Part shown: positions 1 to 8,636 of the stretch, piece after piece
Numbering within the stretch: the first letter of the stretch is position 1
Layout: each line of letters begins with the position of its first letter
Source of the DNA: Thermoflexus hugenholtzii
GTDB taxonomy: Bacteria > Chloroflexota > Anaerolineae > Thermoflexales > Thermoflexaceae
Length of the DNA stretch: 64,000 nt
Direction: 5' to 3'
Assembly: GCF_018771565.1 (NCBI RefSeq)
Contig: NZ_CP076326.1
Coordinates: forward strand, 1,116,001-1,180,000
The notes under the pieces: model-generated
Told to the model about the DNA's origin: nothing
Database searches by the model: none
The model's input: only the letters and a program-made list of their open reading frames with translations
Made by a program: the position numbers and the translations under genes

Positions 1-27
1 TAGGGGCGACCCGACGGGTCGCCCCTA
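1..27. repeat. 27-bp perfect palindrome
   Basis: Two 12-base arms (TAGGGGCGACCC and its complement) enclose a 3-base GAC loop. The palindrome lies at the window edge, just past the stop of the minus-strand MgtC-like gene, where it could act as a transcription end or be a dispersed palindromic repeat. Two other intergenic palindromes in the window (58451-58480 and 62991-63026) share the TAGGGC/TAGGAC-type outer arm. Confidence 0.8.
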
Positions 28-44
28 CCTTCAATCCGACGCGC

Positions 45-1292
45 TCAGCGGAGCATGCGCTCGGCGGCCAGGCCGAGGAGGCCGACGAGGGCGGTGAGGG
101 CGGAGAGGCGGGCCAGGGTCCGCAGCCCCTGCCCGCGCAGGCCGCCCAGCCAGGCCATGGGGACGTGGAACAGCAGGCTGGCCATCGAGGCCAGCACCAC
201 CCCCATCCCGGCCATCTCGATCCCGATCCTTCCCTGCCCGGCCAGCGTGGCCACCGCCGCCGTCGTCGAGGCGCTGCTCACCAGCCCGCCCAGGAAGGCC
301 ACCACCAGGAAGCCGCCCGTCCCCAACCATCGCTCCGCCAGCACCACCGCGCCCCGCAGCACCAGATACAGGGCTCCGAACAGCAGGGCTTGTCGCAGCG
401 AAAAGGGGAAGGCGAGCCGGATCTCCGGCGCCGCCGTCCCGCGGCCCCGTCGCATCGCCCGGAACACCAGCCACCCGGTCACCGCGACCATCCCCCCCAC
501 CGCCAGCCATCCGTGCCCCAGCGCCGCCGGGGCGAAGATGGCCAGGATCAACCCGTTTCGGGCCATCATCGCCACGTTCGCCAGCAGCATCCCTTCCAGG
601 GCCACTGCCTCCGCGCCCCCTCCCTGTCCTCCGCACCGCCGCGCCAGCTCCCCCACCGCCGCCGTGCTGTTCACCAGGCCGCCGAGCAGCCCGGTGAAAT
701 GGATCCCTCGTGCCCCATACAGCCGCAACAGGGCATAGTTCACCAGCCCGATCCCGGAGAGGACCACCACCACCAGCCACGCGCCCCGCAGGTTCACCAC
801 TCCCAGGGGGTCCCAGTTCCCCGGCAGCCCCTCGGGCAGCAACGGATAGATCACCACCGTCAGCAACCCGAACAGCACGATGGAGCGCAGCTCCTCCAGC
901 GACAGCCCCACCGTGAACCGCACCAGCTCCGCTTTCCAGGCCAGCAGCATCGTCACCAGCACTGCTGTCGCCGCCGCCACCAATCCCTGTCCCTGGGCCA
1001 CCACCATCCCCAGCAACAGCGTCACCAGCAACGCCACCGACGTCGTCATCTCCAGCGTCCGATCCACCAGCAGGCTCCGGATGTTCAGCAGGCTCACCAG
1101 CGCGATGGCTCCCCCCAGCAACAGAAACGCTGCCACCGGATGGATCAGCCACCCGAGGCATCCGGCCAGGGCCACCAGCGCGAAGGTCCGCAGCCCCACG
1201 TCTTTGTGGGCCCATTCCCGTTCCAGTCCGATCAACAACCCGATCCCCAGGGCGATCCCCACCGGCTCCAGCCACATTCGATACCCTTCCAT
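45..1292 (-). CDS. MgtC/SapB and DUF4010 family membrane protein
   Basis: This 415-aa protein is almost entirely hydrophobic, with about a dozen predicted membrane segments. The N-terminal third has the MgtC/SapB signature (GLLIGLEREW near residues 17-26, followed by GLRTFALVALAG). The C-terminal two thirds match the DUF4010 type, with SASTTAAVATLAGQG near residue 340. The fused MgtC-DUF4010 layout is common in bacteria. Its function is unknown; MgtC relatives influence Mg2+ homeostasis. The start at 1292 is preceded by GGAGG about 9 bases upstream; an internal ATG at residue 6 is possible. The gene stands alone, with its own gap to the SDR gene upstream. Confidence 0.85.
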   Translation of the reverse strand: MEGYRMWLEPVGIALGIGLLIGLEREWAHKDVGLRTFALVALAGCLGWLIHPVAAFLLLGGAIALVSLLNIRSLLVDRTLEMTTSVALLVTLLLGMVVAQGQGLVAAATAVLVTMLLAWKAELVRFTVGLSLEELRSIVLFGLLTVVIYPLLPEGLPGNWDPLGVVNLRGAWLVVVVLSGIGLVNYALLRLYGARGIHFTGLLGGLVNSTAAVGELARRCGGQGGGAEAVALEGMLLANVAMMARNGLILAIFAPAALGHGWLAVGGMVAVTGWLVFRAMRRGRGTAAPEIRLAFPFSLRQALLFGALYLVLRGAVVLAERWLGTGGFLVVAFLGGLVSSASTTAAVATLAGQGRIGIEMAGMGVVLASMASLLFHVPMAWLGGLRGQGLRTLARLSALTALVGLLGLAAERMLR

Positions 1293-1362
1293 TCCTCCTC
1301 CCCTCCACCTCTTCGCGATCGGTTCGAAGGGAAACGGACAGAGCCTCCGGGTGTGTGGAACA

Positions 1363-1398
1363 CAGGCTGGGCGGCCCCCCTGGCAACCGCCCAGCCTG
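1363..1398 (-). terminator. GC-rich hairpin ending the catabolic operon
   Basis: A 12-bp perfect stem (CAGGCTGGGCGG and its complement) encloses a 12-base loop. It lies between the stop of the SDR gene and the start of the MgtC-like gene. No strong T-run follows, so its terminator role is inferred from position and stem strength. Confidence 0.55.
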
Positions 1399-1439
1399 CA
1401 AGACCATTCAGAGAGCAGACGTTAACCGGGATGCCGGGA

Positions 1440-2219
1440 TCAGGTCAGGTGAGCGCCACCGGTCACGTCCAGCACGGCCCCGGTGATGAAGTCGGCCTCC
1501 GGCAGGCACAAGAGCAGCACCGCATTGGCCACGTCCTGAGGTTCCTCGATGCGCCCCAGCGGGGTTTTGCTGACATATTCCGCCCGCACGGCCTCCGGAT
1601 CCATCCCCCGCAGCTTTCCCTCCCAGACGATCTCCCGCTCCTGCATGGAAGTGCGCACAAAGCCCGGGCAGATCAGGTTGACCTTGATATTATACTTGCC
1701 GACTTCCACCGCCAGGCTGAGGCCGAAACCGATCACCGCCCATTTGGAAGCGGCATAGTGGGCCAGCAGGGGGACGGCCCGATGGCCGGCCATGGAGGCG
1801 GTGATGATGATCCGTCCGCCGCCCTGGCGGATCATATGGGGGATAGCGGCCTGGCAGGTCAAGAACACGCCCTTCGTGTTCACATTGAAGTTGTAGTCCC
1901 ACTCCTCCTCGGTGAGATCCTTAGCCCAGTTCATAGTGGAGACCCCGGCGTTGGGGCAGACGATGTCGAGGCGGCCCCACTTGGCCACCACGGCATCCAT
2001 CACCGCCACGTTGTCGGCCTTGCGCGTCACATCCAGCCGCCACGCTTCGGCCACCCCGCCGGCCTTTCGGATCTCCTCCGCCACCTGGCGGGCCCACTCC
2101 TCATTGATATCCGTCACCGCCACGTAGGCCCCTTCACGGGCCAGGGTCCGGGCGATGGCTGCCCCGATCCCCGTCCCGGCTCCCGTAACCACTGCGACCT
2201 GTCCATCCAGGCGTCCCAT
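1440..2219 (-). CDS. SDR family NAD(P)-dependent oxidoreductase
   Basis: This 259-aa classical short-chain dehydrogenase would oxidise or reduce a hydroxyl or keto group of a sugar-like substrate with NAD(P). The cofactor motif TGAGTGIGAAIA is near residue 12, NAG near residue 90, the catalytic Ser in ITASMAGH, and YAASK carries the catalytic Tyr and Lys. The family C-terminal signature GAVLDVTGG is present. An acidic residue at the end of beta-2 (TDIN) suggests NAD rather than NADP. It is the last gene of the minus-strand operon, 38 bp after the FGGY kinase, so it probably acts on the same imported polyol or sugar. The substrate cannot be told from sequence. Confidence 0.88.
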   Translation of the reverse strand: MGRLDGQVAVVTGAGTGIGAAIARTLAREGAYVAVTDINEEWARQVAEEIRKAGGVAEAWRLDVTRKADNVAVMDAVVAKWGRLDIVCPNAGVSTMNWAKDLTEEEWDYNFNVNTKGVFLTCQAAIPHMIRQGGGRIIITASMAGHRAVPLLAHYAASKWAVIGFGLSLAVEVGKYNIKVNLICPGFVRTSMQEREIVWEGKLRGMDPEAVRAEYVSKTPLGRIEEPQDVANAVLLLCLPEADFITGAVLDVTGGAHLT

Positions 2220-2257
2220 GGCAAGCCTCCTTAGATAGGGATTTCACAGCGTGCTTT

Positions 2258-3784
2258 TCAAGCCTCCCCAGGGGCCGCTCCGAGCGGTTGTCCCAGTGAG
2301 GCCGCCTGGGGGAAGAGCGGCTTTAAGGCCTCGTAGAGCTGACGGTAGAGGCGATAGGCCTCCTGATAGCGGGCATGGGCCTTTGGGTCGGGCTCGTTAC
2401 GGAGGGCCTGGCCGGCAAAGGCCTCGATCTCCGCCCAGTCGCGGAAGAGGCCCACGGCCATCCCGGCCACGAAGGCAACCCCCAGGGCGGATCCGGGATG
2501 CTCCGGGAAGGAGGTGATGGGCAAGCCCAGGACGTCGGCGGCGATCTGACGCCAGAGGCCGCTGCGCACACCGCCGTCGGTGGCCACCACCCGTCGGATG
2601 GTGTAACCGCGAGCGGTCAGGACCTCCACGTGATGCTGGAAGCCGTAGATCACCGCCTCCAGGATCGCCCGGAACATATGGCCCCGGCCGTGGCTCAGCG
2701 TGAGTCCGAAGAAGATCCCACGGGCCTGAGCGTCGAAGATGGGCGTCTTCTCCCCCAGGAAGTAGGGCAACACGATCAGCCCCTCCGAAGCCGGCGGCAC
2801 ACGGGCGGCGGCCTCATCCAGCCGGCGATAGCTCTCCCCCGAGGCCTCCCAGCCCAGCACTTCCGTGACGAACCACTTGACCAGAGAGCCCGAGGCCGCC
2901 ATACACCCGTTGAGAAGATAGCGCCCGGGGATGTCGTGGTAATCGATGTAAAGTTGAGGATGGGTCTCCAGGCGATCCAGACAATACAGGATGTCTCCGG
3001 CCCCGCCGAATTTGATCAGGAGGTCCCCGTTCTCCCGCAGGCCCGCCGCCAGGGCGGAGGCCACGTGGTCCGCGCTCCCTGCGATCACAGGGGTGCCCGG
3101 AGCCAACCCGGTCTCCTCCGCTGCAGCAGGGGTTACTTCTCCCACCACCTCCGTAGGGAAGCGCACCGGCGGGAAGAGCTCCGGATGGAGGCCGCTCGCG
3201 CGGAGAAGATCCGTATCCCACTCCCGCCGGTGGATGTTGAAAAGACCGGACTCCACCGCCCAGTTGATTTCGAGGGAGCGCTGTCCCGTCAGCCGGTAGA
3301 CGATGTAATCGTAAGATCCCATCACCCAGCGCGTCCGGCGCCACACCTCCGGCTCATGGCGCTGGACCCACATCAGGCGCGGCCCGACGTGCTGCTGATT
3401 GGTGTAGCCTCCGGTGATGGCGAAGAGGCGCTCCTGATCGAGCTCCCGGCGCAGCTGCTCGATCTCCTCCACCGCCCGGGCGTCGTTCTGCTGGATGGAT
3501 GGACGCAGCACCTGCCCCGCCTCGTCCAGGAGCACCAGGGCCGGGACCATCCCGCTGCAGCCCACTGCAACGATCTCCCGAGGATCCCGCTTGTGGAGCA
3601 GCTGGCGACAAACCGTCTGCACGCCCTGCCACCACTCGACAGGATCCTCCTCGGCCCAGCCCGGATACGGCGAGCGCAAATCGTGGGCGGCCATCGCTTC
3701 CGCGACCCGCTCCCCTCCCGGACCGATCAGAAGCCCTTTCACCCCCGTCGTCCCGATATCGATACCCAGCACCCAGCGTCCCAT
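2258..3784 (-). CDS. FGGY-family carbohydrate kinase (xylulokinase-like)
   Basis: This 508-aa protein would phosphorylate a ketose or polyol with ATP. The N-terminal phosphate loop WVLGIDIGTTGVKG and the C-terminal ADENOSINE motif ATDGGVRSGLW are both clear, and length fits the FGGY family. The start at 3784 (MGRWVLG) is chosen because GGAGGCC precedes it by a few bases and homology begins there; the frame stays open for 115 more codons upstream without resemblance to a kinase. It follows two sugar permease genes and precedes the SDR gene, so import, phosphorylation and oxidation of one substrate is the likely sequence of events. Motif spelling is closest to xylulokinases, but FGGY substrates are not safely predicted. 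Confidence 0.9.
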   Translation of the reverse strand: MGRWVLGIDIGTTGVKGLLIGPGGERVAEAMAAHDLRSPYPGWAEEDPVEWWQGVQTVCRQLLHKRDPREIVAVGCSGMVPALVLLDEAGQVLRPSIQQNDARAVEEIEQLRRELDQERLFAITGGYTNQQHVGPRLMWVQRHEPEVWRRTRWVMGSYDYIVYRLTGQRSLEINWAVESGLFNIHRREWDTDLLRASGLHPELFPPVRFPTEVVGEVTPAAAEETGLAPGTPVIAGSADHVASALAAGLRENGDLLIKFGGAGDILYCLDRLETHPQLYIDYHDIPGRYLLNGCMAASGSLVKWFVTEVLGWEASGESYRRLDEAAARVPPASEGLIVLPYFLGEKTPIFDAQARGIFFGLTLSHGRGHMFRAILEAVIYGFQHHVEVLTARGYTIRRVVATDGGVRSGLWRQIAADVLGLPITSFPEHPGSALGVAFVAGMAVGLFRDWAEIEAFAGQALRNEPDPKAHARYQEAYRLYRQLYEALKPLFPQAASLGQPLGAAPGEA

Positions 3785-3828
3785 AAAGGCCTCCTTATTG
3801 AAGACAGGGCGGAACAAGGCGACATGGC

Positions 3829-4698
3829 TTAACCTTTGATGGCGCCACCTCCCAGCCCTCGAATCAGGAAACGTTGCACGAAAAACGAAGCCACCAGCAC
3901 CGGCAGGGCGGCGGAGAGGATGGCAACAGACATCTTCCCCAGCTCCACACCACGGAAAGTCCAGTAACCGGCGATGGCCACCGGAAGGGTTTTCGAATGG
4001 CCCCCGGCCAGCATCAGCGCGTAGAACATCTCGTTCCAGGACATGATGAAAGCAAAGAGCCCAGCGGCCCCCAGGCCCGGGCGGGCGGTCGGCAGCACCA
4101 CCCGCAGGAACGCCTGCCATCGGGTGCATCCATCCACCATCGCCTGCTCCTCCAGGTCCCGAGGCACGTCCTCAAAGAAGCCGATGAGAAACCACGTGAC
4201 CAGAGGGGCGATGAAAGTGAGGTGGGCCGCCGCCACCGCCCACACGGTGTCCAGCAAGCCGGTGTAATAGGCCATCAGGAAGAAGGGGATGATGAAAAGG
4301 GCCGGCGGCAGCATCTGGGCAGCCAGGATGAGAAAGCGCAACCATGTCCCTCCGGTGCGGAAGCGGGAGAACGCGTAGGCGGCGGGAGCTCCCACCAGCA
4401 GAGAGATCCCCACCGTGAGAACGCCCACCACGATGCTGTTCAGAAAATAACGGGAGAAGGGAGAGCCGAGCCAGACCTCTACCCAATTGGCCATTGTGGG
4501 CGTGAAACCCCACAATGAGGGTCGGTTCAGCTCCACAGGCGGCTTCAGGGAGGCCGCCAGCACCCAGAGGAAGGGAAACAGAACGACAAAGGCGCTGAGC
4601 CCCAGAAGGCTCAAGCGAAGCCCGATTCCCAGATGTCGGCGGGTGAGGGCCCGTCGGGCAGGGATGGCCATCGCCCAGGAACGGGTGACGGTGGTCAT
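3829..4698 (-). CDS. carbohydrate ABC transporter permease (MalG/UgpE type)
   Basis: This 289-aa inner-membrane protein has six predicted membrane segments and the EAA loop of binding-protein-dependent permeases (EEQAMVDGCTRWQAFLRVVL near residue 190). The N-terminal extension and the AASLKPP sequence near residue 50 are typical of the MalG half of CUT1 sugar importers. The start codon overlaps the stop of the preceding permease gene by 4 bp (ATGA), showing translational coupling. It acts with the permease at 4695-5564 and the binding protein at 5575-6873. This set has no ATPase gene of its own. Confidence 0.92.
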   Translation of the reverse strand: MTTVTRSWAMAIPARRALTRRHLGIGLRLSLLGLSAFVVLFPFLWVLAASLKPPVELNRPSLWGFTPTMANWVEVWLGSPFSRYFLNSIVVGVLTVGISLLVGAPAAYAFSRFRTGGTWLRFLILAAQMLPPALFIIPFFLMAYYTGLLDTVWAVAAAHLTFIAPLVTWFLIGFFEDVPRDLEEQAMVDGCTRWQAFLRVVLPTARPGLGAAGLFAFIMSWNEMFYALMLAGGHSKTLPVAIAGYWTFRGVELGKMSVAILSAALPVLVASFFVQRFLIRGLGGGAIKG

Positions 4699-5564
4699 GC
4701 CCAGGCCTCCTGGCGGCGGAGGATGTAGAAAAGGACAACCACCAGGATCAGGATCACGAGGGCCAGGGTGAAGGCCATAGCGGCCGCCTCGCCCAGACGG
4801 AAATAGAGAAAGCCCACCCGGTAGATGTGAAACAGGATGGTTTCCGTGCGCTCCCCCGGCCCGCCGCGGGTGATGGCGTAAACGTATTCGAAGATCCGGA
4901 AAGCATCCAGCATACGGATGAGCACCGCGGCGAGGATCACCGGCCGCAACAGAGGCAAGGTGAGATGGCGCAGGATCTGAAAGCCGGAGGCGCCGTCCAC
5001 CCGGGCCGCCTCAAAGGGCTCCGTGGGCAGCGCCTCCAGCCCCGCCAGAAGGAACAGCGTCATCAGCGGCGTCCACTGCCACACATCGATGAGGATCAGG
5101 GAGAACAAAGCCAGGTCCGGGCCGAACCAGTCGATCTCCACGCCGATGGAGCGCAGGGCCACCGGGATGATGCCCAGCTGGGAGTTGAGGAGGAAACGGA
5201 ACATCAGCCCCACCGCGATGGGGGTGATGAACATGGGCATCAACACGACAGCCCGGAAGGCGTTCTGCCCGGGGACCGGCCGGTGCAGCAGGAGAGCCAG
5301 GGCCAGGCCCAGCAGGAGCTCCAGGGTCACCGCCCCGCCGACGAAGATCAAGGTGTTCGTCATCGCGGTCCAATAGGAAGGGTTGTCCGCCAGCCCCTGA
5401 TACTGGGCCAGCCCCACCCAGCGCACCTGGTCCAGGGCGGTTAGCCGGTAATCGTGGAAGGAGATATAAGCGGCGAAGACAATGGGATAACCCTGGACCA
5501 GGGCCAGGAGCCCCAGGAGGGGCAGCAGCAACCGGCGCCCCAGGGCGCGATCCCGTCGACCCAT
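4695..5564 (-). CDS. carbohydrate ABC transporter permease (MalF/UgpA type)
   Basis: This 289-aa protein has an N-terminal membrane helix (LLLPLLGLLALVQGYPIVFA), five further helices and an EAA loop (PFEAARVDGASGFQILRHLT near residue 185). This is the MalF-like partner of the following permease, with which it overlaps by 4 bp. The start lies 10 bp after the binding-protein stop. The order binding protein, MalF type, MalG type is the standard CUT1 order. The transported substrate is unknown but is probably the one handled by the downstream kinase and dehydrogenase. Confidence 0.92.
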   Translation of the reverse strand: MGRRDRALGRRLLLPLLGLLALVQGYPIVFAAYISFHDYRLTALDQVRWVGLAQYQGLADNPSYWTAMTNTLIFVGGAVTLELLLGLALALLLHRPVPGQNAFRAVVLMPMFITPIAVGLMFRFLLNSQLGIIPVALRSIGVEIDWFGPDLALFSLILIDVWQWTPLMTLFLLAGLEALPTEPFEAARVDGASGFQILRHLTLPLLRPVILAAVLIRMLDAFRIFEYVYAITRGGPGERTETILFHIYRVGFLYFRLGEAAAMAFTLALVILILVVVLFYILRRQEAWA

Positions 5565-5574
5565 GGACCTCCTT

Positions 5575-6873
5575 TCACTTCCCCAGGATCTTGCGGACCT
5601 GAGCGGCGGCGTCCTTGAGGGCCTGCTCGGCGGTCTTCTCCCCGGCTACCGCCGCGTTCAGCTCGGTGCCCACCACCTGGATGATCTCCTCCGCCTTGGG
5701 ACCCCGGGCCAGCGGCTCGGCATCCTCGAGGATCTTCAGCACCGTCTCGTAGTAGGCCTGGCCGAACCCCTTCTGCCAGACCTCAGGATCTTTCATCGCG
5801 CTCACCCGCACCGGCGCGCCGCCCAGGATCACCCGTTGCTTCTCCATGCGCTTGGAGGTGAGCCAGGAGATGAAACGCCAGGAGGCGTCTTTGTTCGGCG
5901 CGTTGCGGGGGATGGCCCAATGCCAAGCTCCGAGCACCGCCTTCCCGCCGGGGACCTCGTAGAGGGCAAACTTGCCGGCCAGGGCGCCGGCGGGCCCTTG
6001 CGGGTTGTTCAGGGTGGGCAGCATCCAGTTATAGCTCATCATCGTAGCGGCCTCCCCCGCCGCCATCGCCCGAAGGGCCTCGTCGAAGCCCCAGTTCAGG
6101 GAGTTGGGCGGCGCCGCCGTCTTATACATCTCGATGTAGAGCTCCAGGGCGCGCACCGCCTCGGGCCGGTCGATGATCACGTTGCCCTGCTCATCCAACA
6201 GGTTCCCGCCTGCGGCATACAGCCAGTTCTTCCACTCCTCGAACACCTTGTAACCGCGCTGGGGCTGCATGGCCGCGCCGTAGATCTTCCCGCCGCTCTG
6301 CTCCTTGAAGAACTGGGCGACGCGCAAGTAGTCCTCCAGGGTGGTCGGCGGGGCCAGGGGTTTCCCGTATTTCTTCTGATAGGCCTCCCGATAGGCAGGG
6401 TCATCGAAGAGATCCTGGCGCACGATCAGGCCCACAGCGTAGTTGTAGAAAGGAATGCCGTAGACTTTGCCGCCCACCACCCCGATCTCCCGGACCGGAC
6501 CCACGAAGTCCTCGAAATCGTAATCCGGGATGCCCCGGATCCGATCGTCCAGGGGCTCCAGGAAATTCCCGGCCACGAACTCATCCATCCATGGGTTGTC
6601 CACGATGATCACGTCGTAGGTCGCCTTAGGGGCCATGAACGAGGCCAGGATCTTATCCCGCATGGCGTCGTAGGGCATCGCGTCGATGACCACCTTGATG
6701 CCGGGGTTCTCCTTCTCAAAGTCGGGGAGGAGCTTGCGGACCACGTCGGTGTCCGGGACCTGTTCCATAATGATGGTGAGGGTGACGGGGGCCTGGGCGG
6801 CCGGGCGACAGCCCATCAGCCAAGCGCTGAGCAACGCGACCGCAATGAGCAGACGTCCAATCCGGCAGCACAT
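5575..6873 (-). CDS. extracellular sugar-binding lipoprotein (family 1 SBP)
   Basis: This 432-aa solute-binding protein carries a lipoprotein signal peptide: two Arg near the start, a hydrophobic stretch and the lipobox LMGC with Cys22. The mature part begins with VTLTIIMEQV and the FEKENPGIKVVIDAMPYDAM stretch typical of the MalE-like family that feeds CUT1 permeases. It would be anchored outside the membrane and deliver sugar to the two permeases encoded directly downstream. It is the second binding protein in this operon and is unrelated to the one at 8637-9785. Confidence 0.92.
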   Translation of the reverse strand: MCCRIGRLLIAVALLSAWLMGCRPAAQAPVTLTIIMEQVPDTDVVRKLLPDFEKENPGIKVVIDAMPYDAMRDKILASFMAPKATYDVIIVDNPWMDEFVAGNFLEPLDDRIRGIPDYDFEDFVGPVREIGVVGGKVYGIPFYNYAVGLIVRQDLFDDPAYREAYQKKYGKPLAPPTTLEDYLRVAQFFKEQSGGKIYGAAMQPQRGYKVFEEWKNWLYAAGGNLLDEQGNVIIDRPEAVRALELYIEMYKTAAPPNSLNWGFDEALRAMAAGEAATMMSYNWMLPTLNNPQGPAGALAGKFALYEVPGGKAVLGAWHWAIPRNAPNKDASWRFISWLTSKRMEKQRVILGGAPVRVSAMKDPEVWQKGFGQAYYETVLKILEDAEPLARGPKAEEIIQVVGTELNAAVAGEKTAEQALKDAAAQVRKILGK

Positions 6874-6895
6874 CGCTCACCTCCTTATGGGAAGT

Positions 6896-7678
6896 TCATG
6901 AAGCGCGCATGCGCCGCATGCGCGCGCCCAGGTAGGTCATCAGCACAAAGGAGAGGAAGGAAACGTAGATCAGAAAAGCCGTGATCGCCGAGGCGATTCG
7001 CATATCGTTCCGGATTTGCTGGAAGAGACGCAGGGGGAGAGTTTGGGCAGTGAAACCGGCCACCATCGAGGTGACCTCGAACTCCCCCATGCTGATGGCG
7101 AACACCAGGAGGGCTCCGGAGAGGATGCCGGGCATCACGTTCGGAATGAGCACATAACGCATCCGCTGCCAGAAAGTGGCCCCCAGGCTGGCCGCCGCCT
7201 CGCTGAGGGTGCGCTCGTCGATGGTCTGAAAAGCGGCCAGGACGATGCGGAACATGAACGGGAAGCCCAGGATCGCGTGGGCGATGATGACCATCCAGAT
7301 GGTTCCCGTGAGGGCCAGAGGCGGTCGGGTGAAAGCCTGGAGAAGGGCCGTGCCTACCACCAGAGGTGGGAACAGAAGGGGAAGGATCACCGCCCCTTCC
7401 CGCAGCCGCTGCCCCCAGCCCGGCCCTGCTCGGTTCAGGGCATATGCCGCCGGCACCGTGATCAACAGGTTGAGCAGGACAGCTCCGGAGGCCACGGTCA
7501 GCGAGACCAGTAAGGCCTCATAGTTGGCCGGACGGGTGAGGATCGCCTCATACCAGCGCAGGGTGAACCCCTGGGGCAGGATGTCCTGCCAGAAAACGCT
7601 GAAGGAGAAGATGATGGGCATCAGAAGGGGCACCACGATATACAGCACCAGGAAGACAAACAGGATCCAGCGGATCAT
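6896..7678 (-). CDS. ABC transporter permease (PotC/ThiP/FbpB type)
   Basis: This 260-aa membrane protein starts with a hydrophobic helix (IRWILFVFLVLYIVVPLLMP) and contains the EAA loop LSEAAASLGATFWQRMRYVL near residue 160. The PotC-like pattern, with short loops and GTALLQAF before the loop, fits importers for polyamines, iron, phosphonates or other organic acids rather than CUT1 sugars. It overlaps the preceding permease gene by 4 bp. Together with 7675-8577, 8637-9785 and the ATPase at 10684-11763 it completes one importer. Confidence 0.9.
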   Translation of the reverse strand: MIRWILFVFLVLYIVVPLLMPIIFSFSVFWQDILPQGFTLRWYEAILTRPANYEALLVSLTVASGAVLLNLLITVPAAYALNRAGPGWGQRLREGAVILPLLFPPLVVGTALLQAFTRPPLALTGTIWMVIIAHAILGFPFMFRIVLAAFQTIDERTLSEAAASLGATFWQRMRYVLIPNVMPGILSGALLVFAISMGEFEVTSMVAGFTAQTLPLRLFQQIRNDMRIASAITAFLIYVSFLSFVLMTYLGARMRRMRAS

Positions 7679-8577
7679 GGCCCCCTCCGAGCGAGTCGCC
7701 GGGCGCCCCAGCTCAACAGGATCAGCGCCACGCCGGTGATGGTGATCAGCACCATCGCCAGCGCCCCAGCCTGAGGCAGGTTATAAGTCGATTCGGAGGC
7801 GTGGGAGTAAATCTGCAGGGAGAGCAGATTCTTCGCCATCCCCACCAGGGCCAGCACCGTCCCGAAGGCTCCCATCATCCCGGCGAACTGAATGCTCATC
7901 CCGGCCAGAAAACCGGGAAGCAGCACCGGGATCACCACGTAGCGCCAGACCTGCCAGGGCCGGGCTCCCAGGTTGCGAGCCGCCTCAATCAAGTTGGGAT
8001 CCAGGTTCTCAAAAACCGCGGCCATGCTCAGGGTCATCAAGGGGATCTGGAAGAAGGCGTAAACCAGCACAATGCCAGGCCAATCATAAAGGTTGAAATA
8101 AACCGTTGGCGGGAGGCCGAAGGCGCGCCGGACCAGAAGGTTCAGGACACCGTTGCGGCCGAGCAGGACGATGAAGGCGAAAGCCACCACCAGCCCCGAG
8201 AGAGTCATCGGCAACGCATAGAGGGAGAGCAACAGATTGCGCCATCGTGCCGGCAACCGAACCGCCAGGGCGGCCACGAAAGTCCCACCAATCCCTCCCA
8301 CCAGGCTGGCCGCCGCGGCAAACAGCAGGCTGTTCCGAATCGCCATCTGAAACTGCGGCTTGGTGAAAGCATTGATGTAATTTTCAAGCGTGAAGTTACC
8401 ATTTAAATCGAAAAAACTACGATAGGCCATATTTATAATAGGATAAATCTCAAAAATCCCCACAAATAGCACAAAGGGAAGGATCAACAACATCTCTGTG
8501 GAGAGGAAGCGACTCACCTGGCGGGCTTCTCCGCGGATCCCGCGCAACGCGGCGGTCATGGCGCTCATGCCGGGCAT
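7675..8577 (-). CDS. ABC transporter permease (PotB type)
   Basis: This 300-aa protein has six predicted membrane helices and an EAA loop (IEAARNLGARPWQVWRYVVI near residue 200). It is the PotB-like partner of the following gene, with a 4-bp overlap. It is separated from its binding-protein gene by a strong hairpin at 8598-8624. This is a common arrangement that lets binding protein be made in excess over membrane components. Two further ATG codons lie near the start (MPGMSAM), so the exact start is uncertain by up to six residues. Confidence 0.9.
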   Translation of the reverse strand: MPGMSAMTAALRGIRGEARQVSRFLSTEMLLILPFVLFVGIFEIYPIINMAYRSFFDLNGNFTLENYINAFTKPQFQMAIRNSLLFAAAASLVGGIGGTFVAALAVRLPARWRNLLLSLYALPMTLSGLVVAFAFIVLLGRNGVLNLLVRRAFGLPPTVYFNLYDWPGIVLVYAFFQIPLMTLSMAAVFENLDPNLIEAARNLGARPWQVWRYVVIPVLLPGFLAGMSIQFAGMMGAFGTVLALVGMAKNLLSLQIYSHASESTYNLPQAGALAMVLITITGVALILLSWGARRLARRGP

Positions 8578-8597
8578 CGCGAATCTCCTCCCGGATG

Positions 8598-8624
8598 AGG
8601 GGAGGGGCCTGGGGCCCCTCCCCT
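8598..8624 (-). terminator. intercistronic hairpin after binding-protein gene
   Basis: A 12-bp perfect GC stem (AGGGGAGGGGCC and its complement) with a 3-base loop lies between the binding-protein stop and the PotB-like start. It has no T-run. It probably stabilises the upstream message or causes partial termination, lowering permease expression relative to the binding protein. Confidence 0.6.
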
Positions 8625-8636
8625 GTGAGCCGGGCC

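Noticed and set aside
165-2234. Long plus-strand reading frame across the MgtC-like and SDR genes
   Set aside because: It spans two real minus-strand genes and a terminator, is rich in Gln/His/Pro, and shows no domain.
2375-3832. Long plus-strand reading frame opposite the FGGY kinase
   Set aside because: It is antisense to a clear kinase gene, has no recognisable domain and owes its length to high GC content.
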